A model generated the notes under the pieces. The model searched no databases, was not told the DNA's origin, and saw nothing but the letters and a program-made list of their open reading frames with translations. DNA of 64,000 bases from Gymnothorax reevesii (lineage: Eukaryota; Chordata; Actinopteri; Anguilliformes; Muraenidae). The translations under genes and the position numbers were made by a program. How positions within the stretch are numbered: the stretch's first letter is position 1; each line of letters opens with the position of its first letter. The stretch spans positions 93,417,575 to 93,481,574 of the forward strand of contig CM056583.1 in assembly GCA_029721435.1 (NCBI GenBank), in the 5' to 3' direction. Shown piece by piece: positions 44,920 through 55,800 of the stretch.

Positions 44920-47042
44920 GTGCAAAGCAGATTCTTTCTAGTGCCTATCATCCAGAAAGTCAGGGTGCCTTAGAGCGGTTTCATTCCACTCTCAAGACAA
45001 TGATGAGGACTTATTGTTATGACCATGAGAAAGACTGGGATGAAGGTGTTCATTTGCTGTTGTTTGCAGCGAGAGAAGCAGTGCTGGAGTCTACTGGATT
45101 TAGTCCATTTGAGCTAGTGTTTGGTCATGAAGTGAGAGGACCTTTGCTATTATTGGGTGAACAATGGCAAGAGAAAGAGCCGCATATCAGTCTGTTAGAC
45201 TATGTTAGCAAGTTCAAGGAAAGATTGCATGCAGCTTGTGACCTTGCCAAAGAGAACTTGAAATCAAGTCAGGGAAAAATGAAAACTTGGTATGATCATA
45301 AGGCTAGAAGCCGTGAGTTTAAACCAGGAGAAAAGGTCCTTGTGTTGTTTCCCTTGCAGTCCAATCCATTGCAGGCTAGATTTCATGGTCCTTATGAAAT
45401 TCTGACAAAACTCAATGATCTCAATTACATTGTGAAGACTCCAGATAGGAGTAAACCAAAACAATTGTGTCATATTAACATGCTAAAGCCTTATCATGAC
45501 AGAAATGCTAGGGTTGCAGCTGTCACTTCAGATTCTCCAATGGTCGAAACGTGTGAAGATGAGGGGGAGTTTCAAGATGATGAACCAAGAATTAAAGCTG
45601 AAGTTCTTTCATGTAAATTGTCAAACACTGAAGTGTTACAAAATCTTGATGTAAAACTCCAGCACTTAGAACCCTCACAGAGAGATCAGTTTGAAAGGTT
45701 GATCAAGAAATATGAGGATTTGTTTCCCGATGTTCCAAAGAGAGTTACTATAGCCTCTCATGATGTAGATGTTGGTGATGCCAAACCAATAAAACAGCAT
45801 CCATACCGGATGAATCCTGAAAAGAGAAAGATTGCTGAGAAAGAGGTTGAGTACATGTTAAAACATGATATTATCAGACCCTCCAACTCCGATTGGAGTT
45901 CACCCTGTGTGCTAGTTCCAAAACCTGATGGAAGTACTAGATTCTGTACAGATTATCGCAAAGTCAATGCTGTAACTAGAACTGATGTGTTTCCAATACC
46001 TAGGATTGATGATTGTATTGATAGTGTAGGGCAAGCAAAGTTTCTGACCAAGATTGATTTATTGAAGGGTTATTGGTGTGTGCCTTTAACTGAGAGGGCC
46101 AAGAGCATCTCTGCTTTTGCCACACCATCTGGATTGTACCAGTATGAAGTCCTACCCTTTGGCATGAAAAATGCCCCAGCCACGTTCCAAAGGATGATAC
46201 AGTCTACAATCGCCGGATTGCCACACACGGGTGCGTACATCGATGACCTGATCACATGGAGTGACTCCTGGGAAGAACATCTAAAAGATGTAGAGACGTT
46301 GTTCCAGCGCCTGACCCAGGCTAACCTGACTGTTAACCTGAGCAAGAGTGACTTTGGTTGTGCTACTGTCACCTATCTTGGCTACGTCATAGGCCAGGGT
46401 AAGGTGGCACCCATAAATGCTAAAGTCCAAGCCATCATGGACTTTCCAGTTCCTCACAACAAAAAAGCTTTGCGCTGCTTCCTTGGAATGATCGGGTACT
46501 ACCGCAAGTTCTGCAAGAACTTTGCTGAGATTGCTCTCAGTCTAACTAACCAACTGAAGAAAGGTGTAAAGTTCACCTGGGATGATGCATGCCAGAGAGC
46601 CTTCGATCGTCTGAAGTCTCTGCTGTGTCACTTCCCCGTGCTCAAATCTCCTGACTTCAACAAACCGTTCTCCATCGCGGTCGATGCTAGCGACCACGCT
46701 TGTGGATCTGTGCTCCTACAGAGAAGTGACTCTGATGACATTGAGCATCCCGTGGCATACTTCTCCTGGAAATTCAATCGCCACCAAAGGAACTATTCCA
46801 CAATAGAGAAGGAACTGTTGGCTCTGGTCCTTTCTTTCCAACACTTTGAGGTTTATGTTTGTACAGGACAAAAGCCAATGATTGGTTACACTGACCACAA
46901 TTCGTTAATGTTTTTGAGTAAGATGAAAAACAAGAATCGGAGATTGTTGAATTGGAGTTTGATTTTACAGGAGTTTGACTTGGAAATTAAGCATGTGAAG
47001 GGTACAGACAATGTAATTGCTGATTGCTTATCCCGTGTTTGA
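44877..47042 (+). CDS. Gmr1-type INT-RT-RNaseH polyprotein, second part (721 aa)
   Basis: It continues the integrase core in another frame: the SSAYHPESQGALERFHSTLK segment supplies the catalytic Glu. Then come the integrase C-terminus (about to residue 190), a linker, reverse transcriptase with FCTDYRKVN, LPFGMKNAPATFQ and active site YIDD near 46236-46250, and RNase H (VAVDASDHACGSVLLQ at about 46680 to GTDNVIADCLSRV at the end). The stop lies about 130 bp before the 3' LTR. A single-base indel relative to the upstream frame explains the break; a sequencing error is possible. Catalytic motifs are intact. Confidence 0.88.
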   Translation: MQFPGLFQQVVYELGAKQILSSAYHPESQGALERFHSTLKTMMRTYCYDHEKDWDEGVHLLLFAAREAVLESTGFSPFELVFGHEVRGPLLLLGEQWQEKEPHISLLDYVSKFKERLHAACDLAKENLKSSQGKMKTWYDHKARSREFKPGEKVLVLFPLQSNPLQARFHGPYEILTKLNDLNYIVKTPDRSKPKQLCHINMLKPYHDRNARVAAVTSDSPMVETCEDEGEFQDDEPRIKAEVLSCKLSNTEVLQNLDVKLQHLEPSQRDQFERLIKKYEDLFPDVPKRVTIASHDVDVGDAKPIKQHPYRMNPEKRKIAEKEVEYMLKHDIIRPSNSDWSSPCVLVPKPDGSTRFCTDYRKVNAVTRTDVFPIPRIDDCIDSVGQAKFLTKIDLLKGYWCVPLTERAKSISAFATPSGLYQYEVLPFGMKNAPATFQRMIQSTIAGLPHTGAYIDDLITWSDSWEEHLKDVETLFQRLTQANLTVNLSKSDFGCATVTYLGYVIGQGKVAPINAKVQAIMDFPVPHNKKALRCFLGMIGYYRKFCKNFAEIALSLTNQLKKGVKFTWDDACQRAFDRLKSLLCHFPVLKSPDFNKPFSIAVDASDHACGSVLLQRSDSDDIEHPVAYFSWKFNRHQRNYSTIEKELLALVLSFQHFEVYVCTGQKPMIGYTDHNSLMFLSKMKNKNRRLLNWSLILQEFDLEIKHVKGTDNVIADCLSRV

Positions 47043-47175
47043 ATGTGTATATATATATCATGTGTTTGAATATTGTATGATATGTATATATAGACAAGTG
47101 TTCACTTTACCATTTTGTATTGAAAAGAAAAATTTTGCCTTTATGAGTCAAAATTTTTCCCTTTTGGAATGGAGG

Positions 47176-47659
47176 TGTAATGTGAATATAGGCCACTAGA
47201 TGGCAGTATTTACCTTATTTTTGTTAAGCTCAGACTGGAGTCATGTTTAGACATGTCCTGGACATGTCTGGGGCAAGTCTCAGAAAATTAAAAAAAAAGA
47301 GGTCTAAATGTGGGTGGGGTCTGCAAAAGAGTATATAAGGAAAAGAAATGAGACAGTAAAGTAGTAGGAGAAATTGCAAGAAGAAGGATACGTGTGACCA
47401 GACCTGTTATTTCTGTTCAAGACCTGTTAAGTTTCTTTTGTGGATTTTTCTCACCCAGCACATCACCAGGAAACCCACCAAAGGGACTGTAAATATTTCT
47501 GTTTTTTTTATTCAATCTTAGTCATTAGTTGTTAGTTAGTTGTTATTGTCTTTGTCTGTTGATTAAATGTGTTCAAGTTTTTAAAACAGTTTCTGGCATC
47601 CCTTGCTGTTGCTGTTGCTGTTTGTGTTGTAAATGTAATAACAAAAAGGGGCCATAACA
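47176..47659 (+). repeat. 3' LTR of the Gmr1-type element
   Basis: 484 bp, TGTAATG...CATAACA. It contains TATATAAGG near 47332, which is missing from the 5' copy. A short purine tract AATGGAGG precedes it. GTGC follows. Confidence 0.9.
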
Positions 47660-47960
47660 GTGCGCACTGCACGCGGTCAGCCAAATTACCACTGCACAGA
47701 AATTAGACCAGGTTGGAGATGGCGAGTTTCCTGCGCAACTCCAGCGGAGACTTTTACTTCGAAATTGTCACTGCGTCTTGATGAATATGTGACACCTTCC
47801 CCTACTAAGCCGCCACACCTATCTCGGCGCACGTTCGTCCACCAAAGGCTGCGCACCTCATGAAATTACCACTGCTCGGGCTGCACCGGACGAAATGACC
47901 ACTGCGTGAGCTGCGCCACGCTATGCCACCTGCGCTGCGCCAAGAAATTAGAGCCCCTTA

Positions 47961-48786
47961 AGTTAGGTGAATATGGCTAGACATGAAATTTCGGAAAAAT
48001 TCCTGCTGTTGAAAAGTTTCTCTGACTTTAAAGTGTTTGGCCTTTTACAATAATAACTCTTCAGGTTTTGTTTCCTCTCATCTTTTCGGGCTGAGCAGAC
48101 AAGAACAAAATGCATTTGGTCACCTGTTCCGCCTCTGTTACAGAGAGGATATAAATTACAAGCGGCATCGTTTTGGTAACGATTTGATATAGGGAGCTAT
48201 GTACATCATATATGATTTCCACAGCAAACTTTTATGAGATGAATTCTGTCAGGAGTGTTAAACTTACAAAGGTAGTTTTCAAAGATGCATTCATTCTTAA
48301 AAATGCGTTTATACACAAATTATTATCTTGAACTTCACTGAGCCAATGTCACATGCTTATATCTTTGATCCTCAGCTCTAAACTATGTTTCAGCCATTTC
48401 ATGTTTACATTTTTGTTGTCATACCAAATGTTGGAGAAACCACACTTGTCAGGAATGCTTTTGATTTTTTACAATCCAGGCTGACGTAAAGGAGTTTTCA
48501 TCATCCGTGGACTTCAGTCGTCTAAACATAGTACAAGATAATTTACTCTCCTTTGAGCTTATTAGGTGTATCCAGAAGTTATTTATTATCATTCTTTTTT
48601 CCATAGGTCTATCGATCCTGGTTTTACCCAATTCTCCGTAAACCATACAATTTGCAGTTCTAGTGTTAACCCTTTTTCAAAATTTTTTTATAAAACATAT
48701 TAATTTGCTTTCGATTTTGATAACCCCAAATTTCGCTCTAGTACAGGAGTTTTGGTGTGACAAAAACATAAAATAATTCACACTGG
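47961..48786 (-). mobile_element. Possible antisense LINE fragment
   Basis: The minus-strand frame near 48646-48449 (VYGELGKTRIDRPMEKRMIINNFW) resembles the C-terminal region of L1/Tx1-like ORF2 proteins. Neighbouring sequence shows no intact frame. It may continue the A-rich segment before 40162, which would make it the host of the Harbinger-like insertion. Confidence 0.35.
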
Positions 48787-48918
48787 ATATCTATTGGGAG
48801 GTTGAGTCGTTGAGGTTGAGTCGTCCCAGCTTTGCCTGGGACTTATTCTGCTGGTGCCTCACCTTTTGCTGCATGTTTTACTTCACTTCCTCCCAACTAT
48901 TTCAGAATTGGGGTTGTA
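48787..48918 (-). mobile_element. Tc1-like element, right half
   Basis: It ends TTCAGAATTGGGGTTGTA, the inverted counterpart of the terminus at 38737. Gag of element C resumes directly after it, so the two ends probably delimit a single insertion. Confidence 0.55.
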
Positions 48919-51900
48919 CTTTTCACAGCAGAGGAAAATGCAAGACTCTGCAGCCTCGTCGTACTGAGTTTCGTTCAGCGCCCAAGCTAAATGAAACTCC
49001 GAATCCCTTCGCAGGAAAGAAGTGCTGCTATTGTGGGTCATTCAGTCACCTGGCAAACAGTTCTACATGCCTTGCCAAGTCAGTTACAAGCAATAAGTGC
49101 AACAAAATTGGACATTTTGCCAAAGTTTGCAGAAGCACTTCTACATTCACAGTGAAAGAAGTTTCAGATGTGACAGTTTTGAGCAGTGGCAATGACTCAG
49201 ACTTTCCAGACAAATAAACTCTGGCACAGTGTGTCACTTGAAGCTGCAGGTGGCACTACAGTAAATGCAAAATTACTGATTGACACGGGATCTGCTTTTT
49301 CCATTCTACCCCAGTGCTTCTATGCGGAAAATTTCAAAGACTGTGTGGCTTATGACGAACACAAGGACTGCAATGCCTGTGCTGGGCTGTCTTGCATTGA
49401 ATGTGACTCGCAATACCAAATCTGCCAAAGCAAACTTCTGTGTCGTTCCAGGCGGGACACCGATTTTGGGCATGGATGCTTTCACTGCCTCGAAACTGGA
49501 CATTTCAAGTGACTGCATTTGTGGTTCTACACCCGAATTCCAGTGCAGCACACTACTGCTGTTGCAGGACTGGGAGAGGTTGTACACTCTGTCCACAAGG
49601 TGAAGGTGCGCCCTTACACCGCACACCGGTCCAGCAAAAGCTACGCCACTTACCGTTCTCCGTCCGTGGTGACGTCTCTGCAGACCTGCTTACACCGCAC
49701 ACCGGTCCAGCAAAAGCTACGCCACTTACCGTTCTCCGTCCGTGAAGACGTCTCTGCAGACCTGCTGTGGTTGGATAAGAAGGGCATCATTGGAAAGACC
49801 GGATTCATCGCCCGGGTGTCGCCGATACTGGCCATCAGAAAGAAAAGTGGGCAGATGAGGCTCTGTGTCGATCTACGAGAGCTTAATAGAGCAGTTGTCA
49901 TTGATAGCCACCCCTTACCACACATTGAGGATGTGTTCCATGAACTGAGGGGGGCTCAGATGTTTTCCGCTATAGACTTACAGAATGCTGTTCCCCTGAT
50001 GCCGTTGCAAGTCGAGAGTTGAGACCTTACAACCTTTATCATCCATGAAGGGCTCTTTCGTTTCACCAAGAAACATACAGATTAGCATGCACTCCGAGTG
50101 CACTTCAGAGAATGATGTCTCTGATACTGGCTGGATTGAAAGGCGTTCAGTGCTACCTGGGTGATATAAAAATATGTGGAGAGACCCCTGAAATGCATGA
50201 ACAATGCCTTAAAGCAGTAATGCATTGCCTACATGAGAATGGTCTGAAACTCAGCATGTCCAAGTGTCAGTGCGACCAGATGAAGAACATGTCGGAGCTC
50301 CTGCACTCCGTTCGTTCCTGGGCTTCACCTCCTTCTACTCCAAGTTCATTCCTCGCTACGCTGTGGTGGTGGGGCCATTACGAGCTCTGCTGAGAAAGGA
50401 CAGTACATTCAAATGGACTGATGAAACCCAACAAGCTTTTTCTCAGCTCGAGACCCTGATAACAAATAGCCCAGCCCTTGCTCTATTTGACCCGACGTTG
50501 CCTACTGTTGTCACAAAGGCAGGGGGAAACAGAAATACTCTCTCCAAGAGAGAATAAACCAAGAAAACAAAAACTGACCCTAACTAAACTGACGGACACA
50601 CTGGGAGACTTTAACACGGGGCAGACAAGACAAGAGCGCAGCAAACAGAAAGACTCGGGAACCATACACGGGAGACACTCAGAAGGCACGAGGAGCTGAG
50701 ACTTCACCATGAAACACCGAGACTATACGGAGGATCCATCCGACAATCACGTCCAATGCTGCCACATATGTAACCACGAGAGGAGGCGGGGACACATGGG
50801 ATTAGTAAACAATTACACGAAAACCGGGTTTACAATAATGACTCGAGACAAGACGCTGAGACGATCAAACAAGCGAGACAAGTTAGATTAAGGCAATCTA
50901 AACGTGACGAGGAAAAAGCACCTCAAGAGAAGCGAAAGAAAGCACAGGGTTTTAAATGCAGTTAAACAGGGCGCTCAGACTGAATGCAGAGTAGCCAGAA
51001 TCGCACACGCTCGCTAAATGAGTTAATCAAGGTTAAAACTACGTGACAAAATATTTACAATCACCCTTAATAAGTGCTGATTAGTACGTGTTAGTAACAT
51101 CCTATCAGGGAACGCATTCACTCAGTTTCGCGAGACCCGGAATTAAAGACAGCTGGAAGGAATGAATGAAATACCAAAGCCAAACCGAAAGAGGAAACGT
51201 GATTGGACGACGAGACGCAGGCATGCTGAAGGCAGTCACGCGACATCACTGGAGACAGATTGGAGTGGATTGTCAGACGGCTGAACTGAAAGCTGGAAAT
51301 ACAAAACGAAAGTAAAGCTCAAGCACAAATAAACTGGGGACAACACACGAAAGGGCAGAATCACGACACACTAGATGCTCTGCAAGACTGCTGACATTCA
51401 ATTACACAATTGAGTACAAACGAAGCTGTGACAATGTAATTGCTGACTGTCTTTCACGTCTGCCACTGTCAGACACTGAATCTCATGTGGAACCTGACAT
51501 GGAGATGGTGGCATTAGTTTCAGAGGACTTTTTTGCCATTACTATTGAAGAGCTGACTGCTGCATGTAAAAACTTTCCTGTCTTACAACACGTAAGGGTG
51601 TATATCAGGGCAGGTTGGCCATGCACAGGAAAAGGCTTTGGCCCAGCTCTCGTCCCATATTACAGAATTCACACTGAACTGTCTGAACATCAGGAATTCG
51701 TCATGAGAGGCACTCACCATGTTGTGGTCCCAAGAGAAGTGCAGCCCAAGCTGATTCAAATTGCCCATGATACATATCAGGGAAACAAAACAGAGACTCT
51801 ACTTGTGGCCAGGGATGGACATAACTGGTCAAACTGTCATAAAATCCTGCGCCAAATGCACTCAACGTGACAAGACTGCCGTTGTAAGAGCATTGCTGCT

Positions 51901-52800
51901 GAACCCAGTTAGTCTTCCCAATGGACCATGGGAAAAGCTGGCAGTTGATGTAGTTAGCCATTACCTTCATGCTCCTCCTGATTGCCATAATGCCATTACC
52001 CTTGTGGATTATTCTAGCAAGTAACCAGAGGTGGCGTTCGCCTCTGATGTGACCTCATCTACAGCCATTCAGTTTCTGTCGACTGTCTTCAGCCATGGAG
52101 GAAACCCGCTGAAGCTGGTGACAGCTTTTGGGTCAGCTGAATTTGAAGAGTTCCTTGACAGCCGAGACATACAGCATTTCAGTCCACTATCCATACTGCA
52201 ATGGAGAAATTGGAAGGTGGAATAGGGTACTCAAAGACTGCCTTCAGACAGCAGACATTGAGGGCAAACCTTGGAAATAGTTCGCCACTGATTTCTTGTT
52301 TTCTTACCAAGCTACTCCCTATGCAATAACACAAGTCTCACCAGCTGAACTGCCGCATGGTCATCCTATGGACACTAATCAGAACCTCCAACAAAGCTGG
52401 ATCATGCAGAACTGAGAAACACTGTCCAGAAACAACAAATCAAGTCAAAAGAATAGACTGACAAACGCCCCTGTGCACAGATTCCAACATGTCAGGTTGG
52501 TGGTCTTGGGCATATTAAAAAGCCTGTCATGGTTAAGAAAGGTGCTCAGAAGTTTACAAAGCCACTTCAGATTGTTGACCTGAGGGGTCCTGCAACCTTT
52601 GTCCTCTCTGATGGTAAGGTCTGGAATACTAGTCATCTTGCCCCTGCCTTGTCAGGTACACACCAGTCCCTTCCACTCCACAGCCTGCCTGGGAAACACA
52701 TGAGTTGTTGCGGTCTACACCACCTGCTACTGCATTGCCACCCCAGCAAACTGTTCGTGACCCAGAGTGGCACAAGAACTATGTGATATAGATATTTTTC
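48919..52800 (+). pseudogene. Gypsy element C: nucleocapsid, PR, RT, RNase H and INT remnants
   Basis: Decayed Ty3/gypsy pol of a non-chromodomain type, in standard order. Seen are: zinc knuckles CCYCGSFSHLANSSTC and CNKIGHFAKVC at about 49020-49135; protease LLIDTGSAF near 49275; RT from about 49760 (LCVDLRELNRAV, FSAIDLQNA) with frame breaks; RNase H N-terminus to 50508; then a solo LTR; RNase H end and integrase from 51369 (NVIADCLSRLPL, WEKLAVDVVSHY, VTAFGSAEF) to the integrase C-terminus near 52640. A 76-bp tandem duplication lies at about 49614-49765. About 300 bp of RNase H appears missing at the solo LTR. No 3' LTR is seen; the 47-bp satellite begins where one would be expected. Confidence 0.8.
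50509..51368 (-). repeat. Solo LTR of the element A family
   Basis: About 860 bp closely similar to 7541-8355. It ends ATCACGACA and includes the conserved AGGATCCAT at 50731-50739 (transcript-start complement of the primer site). It interrupts the RNase H of element C. No clear target duplication: flanks are ACTGT and CACTA, and host coding sequence seems to be missing at the junction, suggesting a later deletion. Confidence 0.8.
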
Positions 52801-52810
52801 CAACAAAGAA

Positions 52811-55800
52811 ACAGACCTTAGGTGCACAAGGTGAGTATGGGCGTTAGGGGTTGTAGAACAGACCCGAGGTGCAGGAGGAGAGTATGGGCATTAGGGGTAG
52901 CGGAACAGACCTGAAGTGCAGGAGGTGAGCATGGGCATTAGGGGTTGTAGAACAGACCCGAGGTGCAGGAGGTGAGTATGGGCATGAGGGGTTGCGGAAC
53001 AGACCCGAGGTGCAGGAGGTGAGTATGGACATTAGGGGTTATAGAACAGACCCGAGGTGCAGGAGGTGAGTATGGGCATTATGGGTTGTAGAACAGACCC
53101 GAGGTGCAAGAGGTGAGTATGTGCGTTAGGGTTCGCGGAACACACCTGAGGTGCAGGAGGTGAGCATGGGAATTAGGGGTTGTAGAACAGACCTGAGGTG
53201 CAAGAGGTGAGTATGGGCGTTAGGGGTTGTAGAAGAGACCTGAGGTGCAGGAGGTGAGTATGGGCATTAGGGGTCAGGGAACAGACCCGAGGTGCAGGAG
53301 GTGAGTATGGGCGTTAGGAGTCGAGGAACAGACTCGAGGTGCAGGTGGTGAGTATGGGTATTAGGGGTTGTAGAACAGACCCGAGGTGCAGGAGGTGAGT
53401 ACGGGTATTAGGGGTTGTAGAACAGACCCGAAGTGCAGGAGGTGAGTATGGGCATTAGGGGTTGTAGAACAGACCCGAGGTGCAAGAGATGAGTATGGGC
53501 GTTAGGGGTCGTGGAACAGACCTGAGGTGCAGGAGGTGAGTATGAGCGTTAGGGGTTGTAGAAGAGACCTGAGGTGCAGGAGGTGAGTATGGGCATTAGG
53601 GGTCAGGGAACAGACCCGAGGTGCAGGAGGTGAGTATGGGCGTTAGGAGTCGAGGAACAGACTCGAGGTGCAAGAGGTGAGTATGGGTATTAGGGGTTGT
53701 AGAACAGACTCGAGGTGCAGGAGGTGAGTATGGGCATTAGGGGTTGTAGAACAGACCCGAGGTGCAGGAGGTGAGTACGGGTATTAGGGGTTGTAGAACA
53801 GACCCGAAGTGCAGGAGGTGAGTATGGGCATTAGGGGTTGTAGAACAGACCCGAGGTGCAAGAGATGAGTATGGGCGTTAGGGGTCGTGGAACAGACCTG
53901 AGGTGCAGGACGTGAGTATGAGCGTTAGGGGTTGTAGAAGAGACCTGAGGTGCAGGAGGTGAGTATGGGCATTAGGGGTCAGGGAACAGACCCGAGGTGC
54001 AGGAGGTGAGTATGGGCGTTAGGAGTCGAGGAACAGACTCGAGGTGCAAGAGGTGAGTATGGGTATTAGGGGTTGTAGAACAGACTCGAGGTGCAGGAGG
54101 TGAGTATGGGCATTAGGGGTTGTAGAACAGACCCGAGGTGCAGGAGGTGAGTACGGGTATTAGGGGTTGTAGAACAGACCCGAAGTGCAGGAGGTGAGTA
54201 TAGGCATTAGGGGTTGTAGAACAGACCCGAGGTGCAAGAGATGAGTATGGGCGTTAGGGGTCGTGGAACAGAGCTTAGGTGCAAGAGGTGAGTATGGGCG
54301 TCAGGGGTTGTAGAACAGACCCGAGGTGCAAGAGGTGAGTATGGGCGTTAGGGGTCGCGGAACACACCTGAGGTGCAGGAGGTGAGCATGGGAATTAGGG
54401 GTTGTAGAACAGACCTGAGGTGCAGGAGGTGAGTATGGGCGTAAGGGGTCGTGGAACAGAGCTTAGGTGCAAGAGGTGAGTATGGGCGTCAGGGGTTGTA
54501 GAACAGACCCGAGGTGCAAGAGGTGAGTATGGGCGTTAGGGGTCGCGGAACACACCTGAGGTGCAGGAGGTGAGCATGGGAATTAGGGGTCGCGGAACAG
54601 ACCTGAGGTGCACGTGGTGAGTATGAGCGTTAGGGGTTGTAGAACAGACCTGAGGTGCAGGAGCTGAGTATGGGCGTTAGGGGTTGTAGAACAGACCCGA
54701 GGTGCAGGAGGTGAGTATGGGCATTAGGGGTTGTAGAACAGACCCGAGGTGCAGGAGCTGAGTATGGGCGTTAGGGGTTGTAGAACAGACCCGAGGTGCA
54801 GGAGGTGAGTATGGGCATTAGGGGTTGTAGAACAGACCTGAGGTGCAAGAGGTGAGTATGTGCGTTAGGAGTCGTGGAACAGAGCTTAGGTGCAGGAGGT
54901 GAGTATGAGCGTTAGGGGTCGTGGAACAGAGCTTAGGTGCAGGAGGTGAGTATGGGCGTTAGGGGTTGTAGAACAGACCTGAGGTGCAGGAGCTGAGTAT
55001 GGGCGTTAGGGGTTGTAGAACAGACCCGAGGTGCAGGAGGTGAGTATGGGCATTAGGGGTTGTAGAACAGACCCGAGGTGCAAGAGGTGAGTATGTGCGT
55101 TAGGAGTCGTGGAACAGAGCTTAGGTGCAGGAGGTGAGTATGAGCGTTAGGGGTCGTGGAACAGAGCTTAGGTGCAGGAGGTGAGTATGGGCGTTAGGGG
55201 TTGTAGAACAGACCTGAGGTGCAGGAGCTGAGTATGGGCGTTAGGGGTTGTAGAACAGACCCGAGGTGCAGGAGGTGAGTATGGGCATTAGGGGTTGTAA
55301 AACAGACCCGAGGTGCAGGAGGTGAGTATGGGCGTTAGGGGTCGTGGAACAGAGCTTAGGTGCAGGAGGTGAGTATGGGCGTTAGGGGTTGTAGAACAGA
55401 CCTGAGGTGCAGGAGGTGAGTATGGGCATTAGGGGTTGTAAAACAGACCCGAGGTGCAGGAGGTGAGTATGGGCATTAGGGGTTGTAAAACAGACCCGAG
55501 GTGCAGGAGTTGAGTATGGGCGTTAGGGGTCGTGGAACAGAGCTTAGGTGCAGGAGGTGAGTATGGGCGTTAGGGGTCGTGGAATAGAGCTTAGGTGCAT
55601 GAGGTGAGTATTGGCATTAGGGGTTGTAGAACAGACCTGAGGTGCAGGAGCTGAGTATGGGCGTTAGGGGTTGTAGAACAGACCCGAGGTGCAGGAGGTG
55701 AGTATGGGCATTAGGGGTTGCGGAACAGACCCGAGGTGCAGGAGGTGAGTATGGACATTAGGGGTTATAGAACAGACCCGAGGTGCAGGAGGTGAGTATG

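Larger units (their letters stand above)
41844..47659 (+). mobile_element. Gmr1-type Ty3/gypsy retrotransposon with copia-like domain order
   Basis: A 5.8-kb plus-strand element with LTRs at 41844-42136 and 47176-47659 and a 4-bp duplication GTGC (41840-41843 and 47660-47663). The coding order is gag, protease, integrase, reverse transcriptase, RNase H, whereas normal Ty3/gypsy elements have integrase last. This order with gypsy-like proteins is the known signature of the Gmr1 group first described from cod. One frameshift in the integrase and a 191-bp deletion in the 5' LTR are the only large defects I see. Confidence 0.88.
40165..47957. mobile_element. Harbinger-like transposon hosting the Gmr1-type element
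   Basis: The termini CGGGCTCTAATTTC (40165) and GAAATTAGAGCCCC (to 47957) are inverted, flanked by TTA (40162-40164 and 47958-47960), a 3-bp duplication as in PIF/Harbinger. Both subterminal regions are rich in GCGCAG/CTGCGC words. Without nested insertions it would be about 1 kb. No transposase is recognised. Confidence 0.65.
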
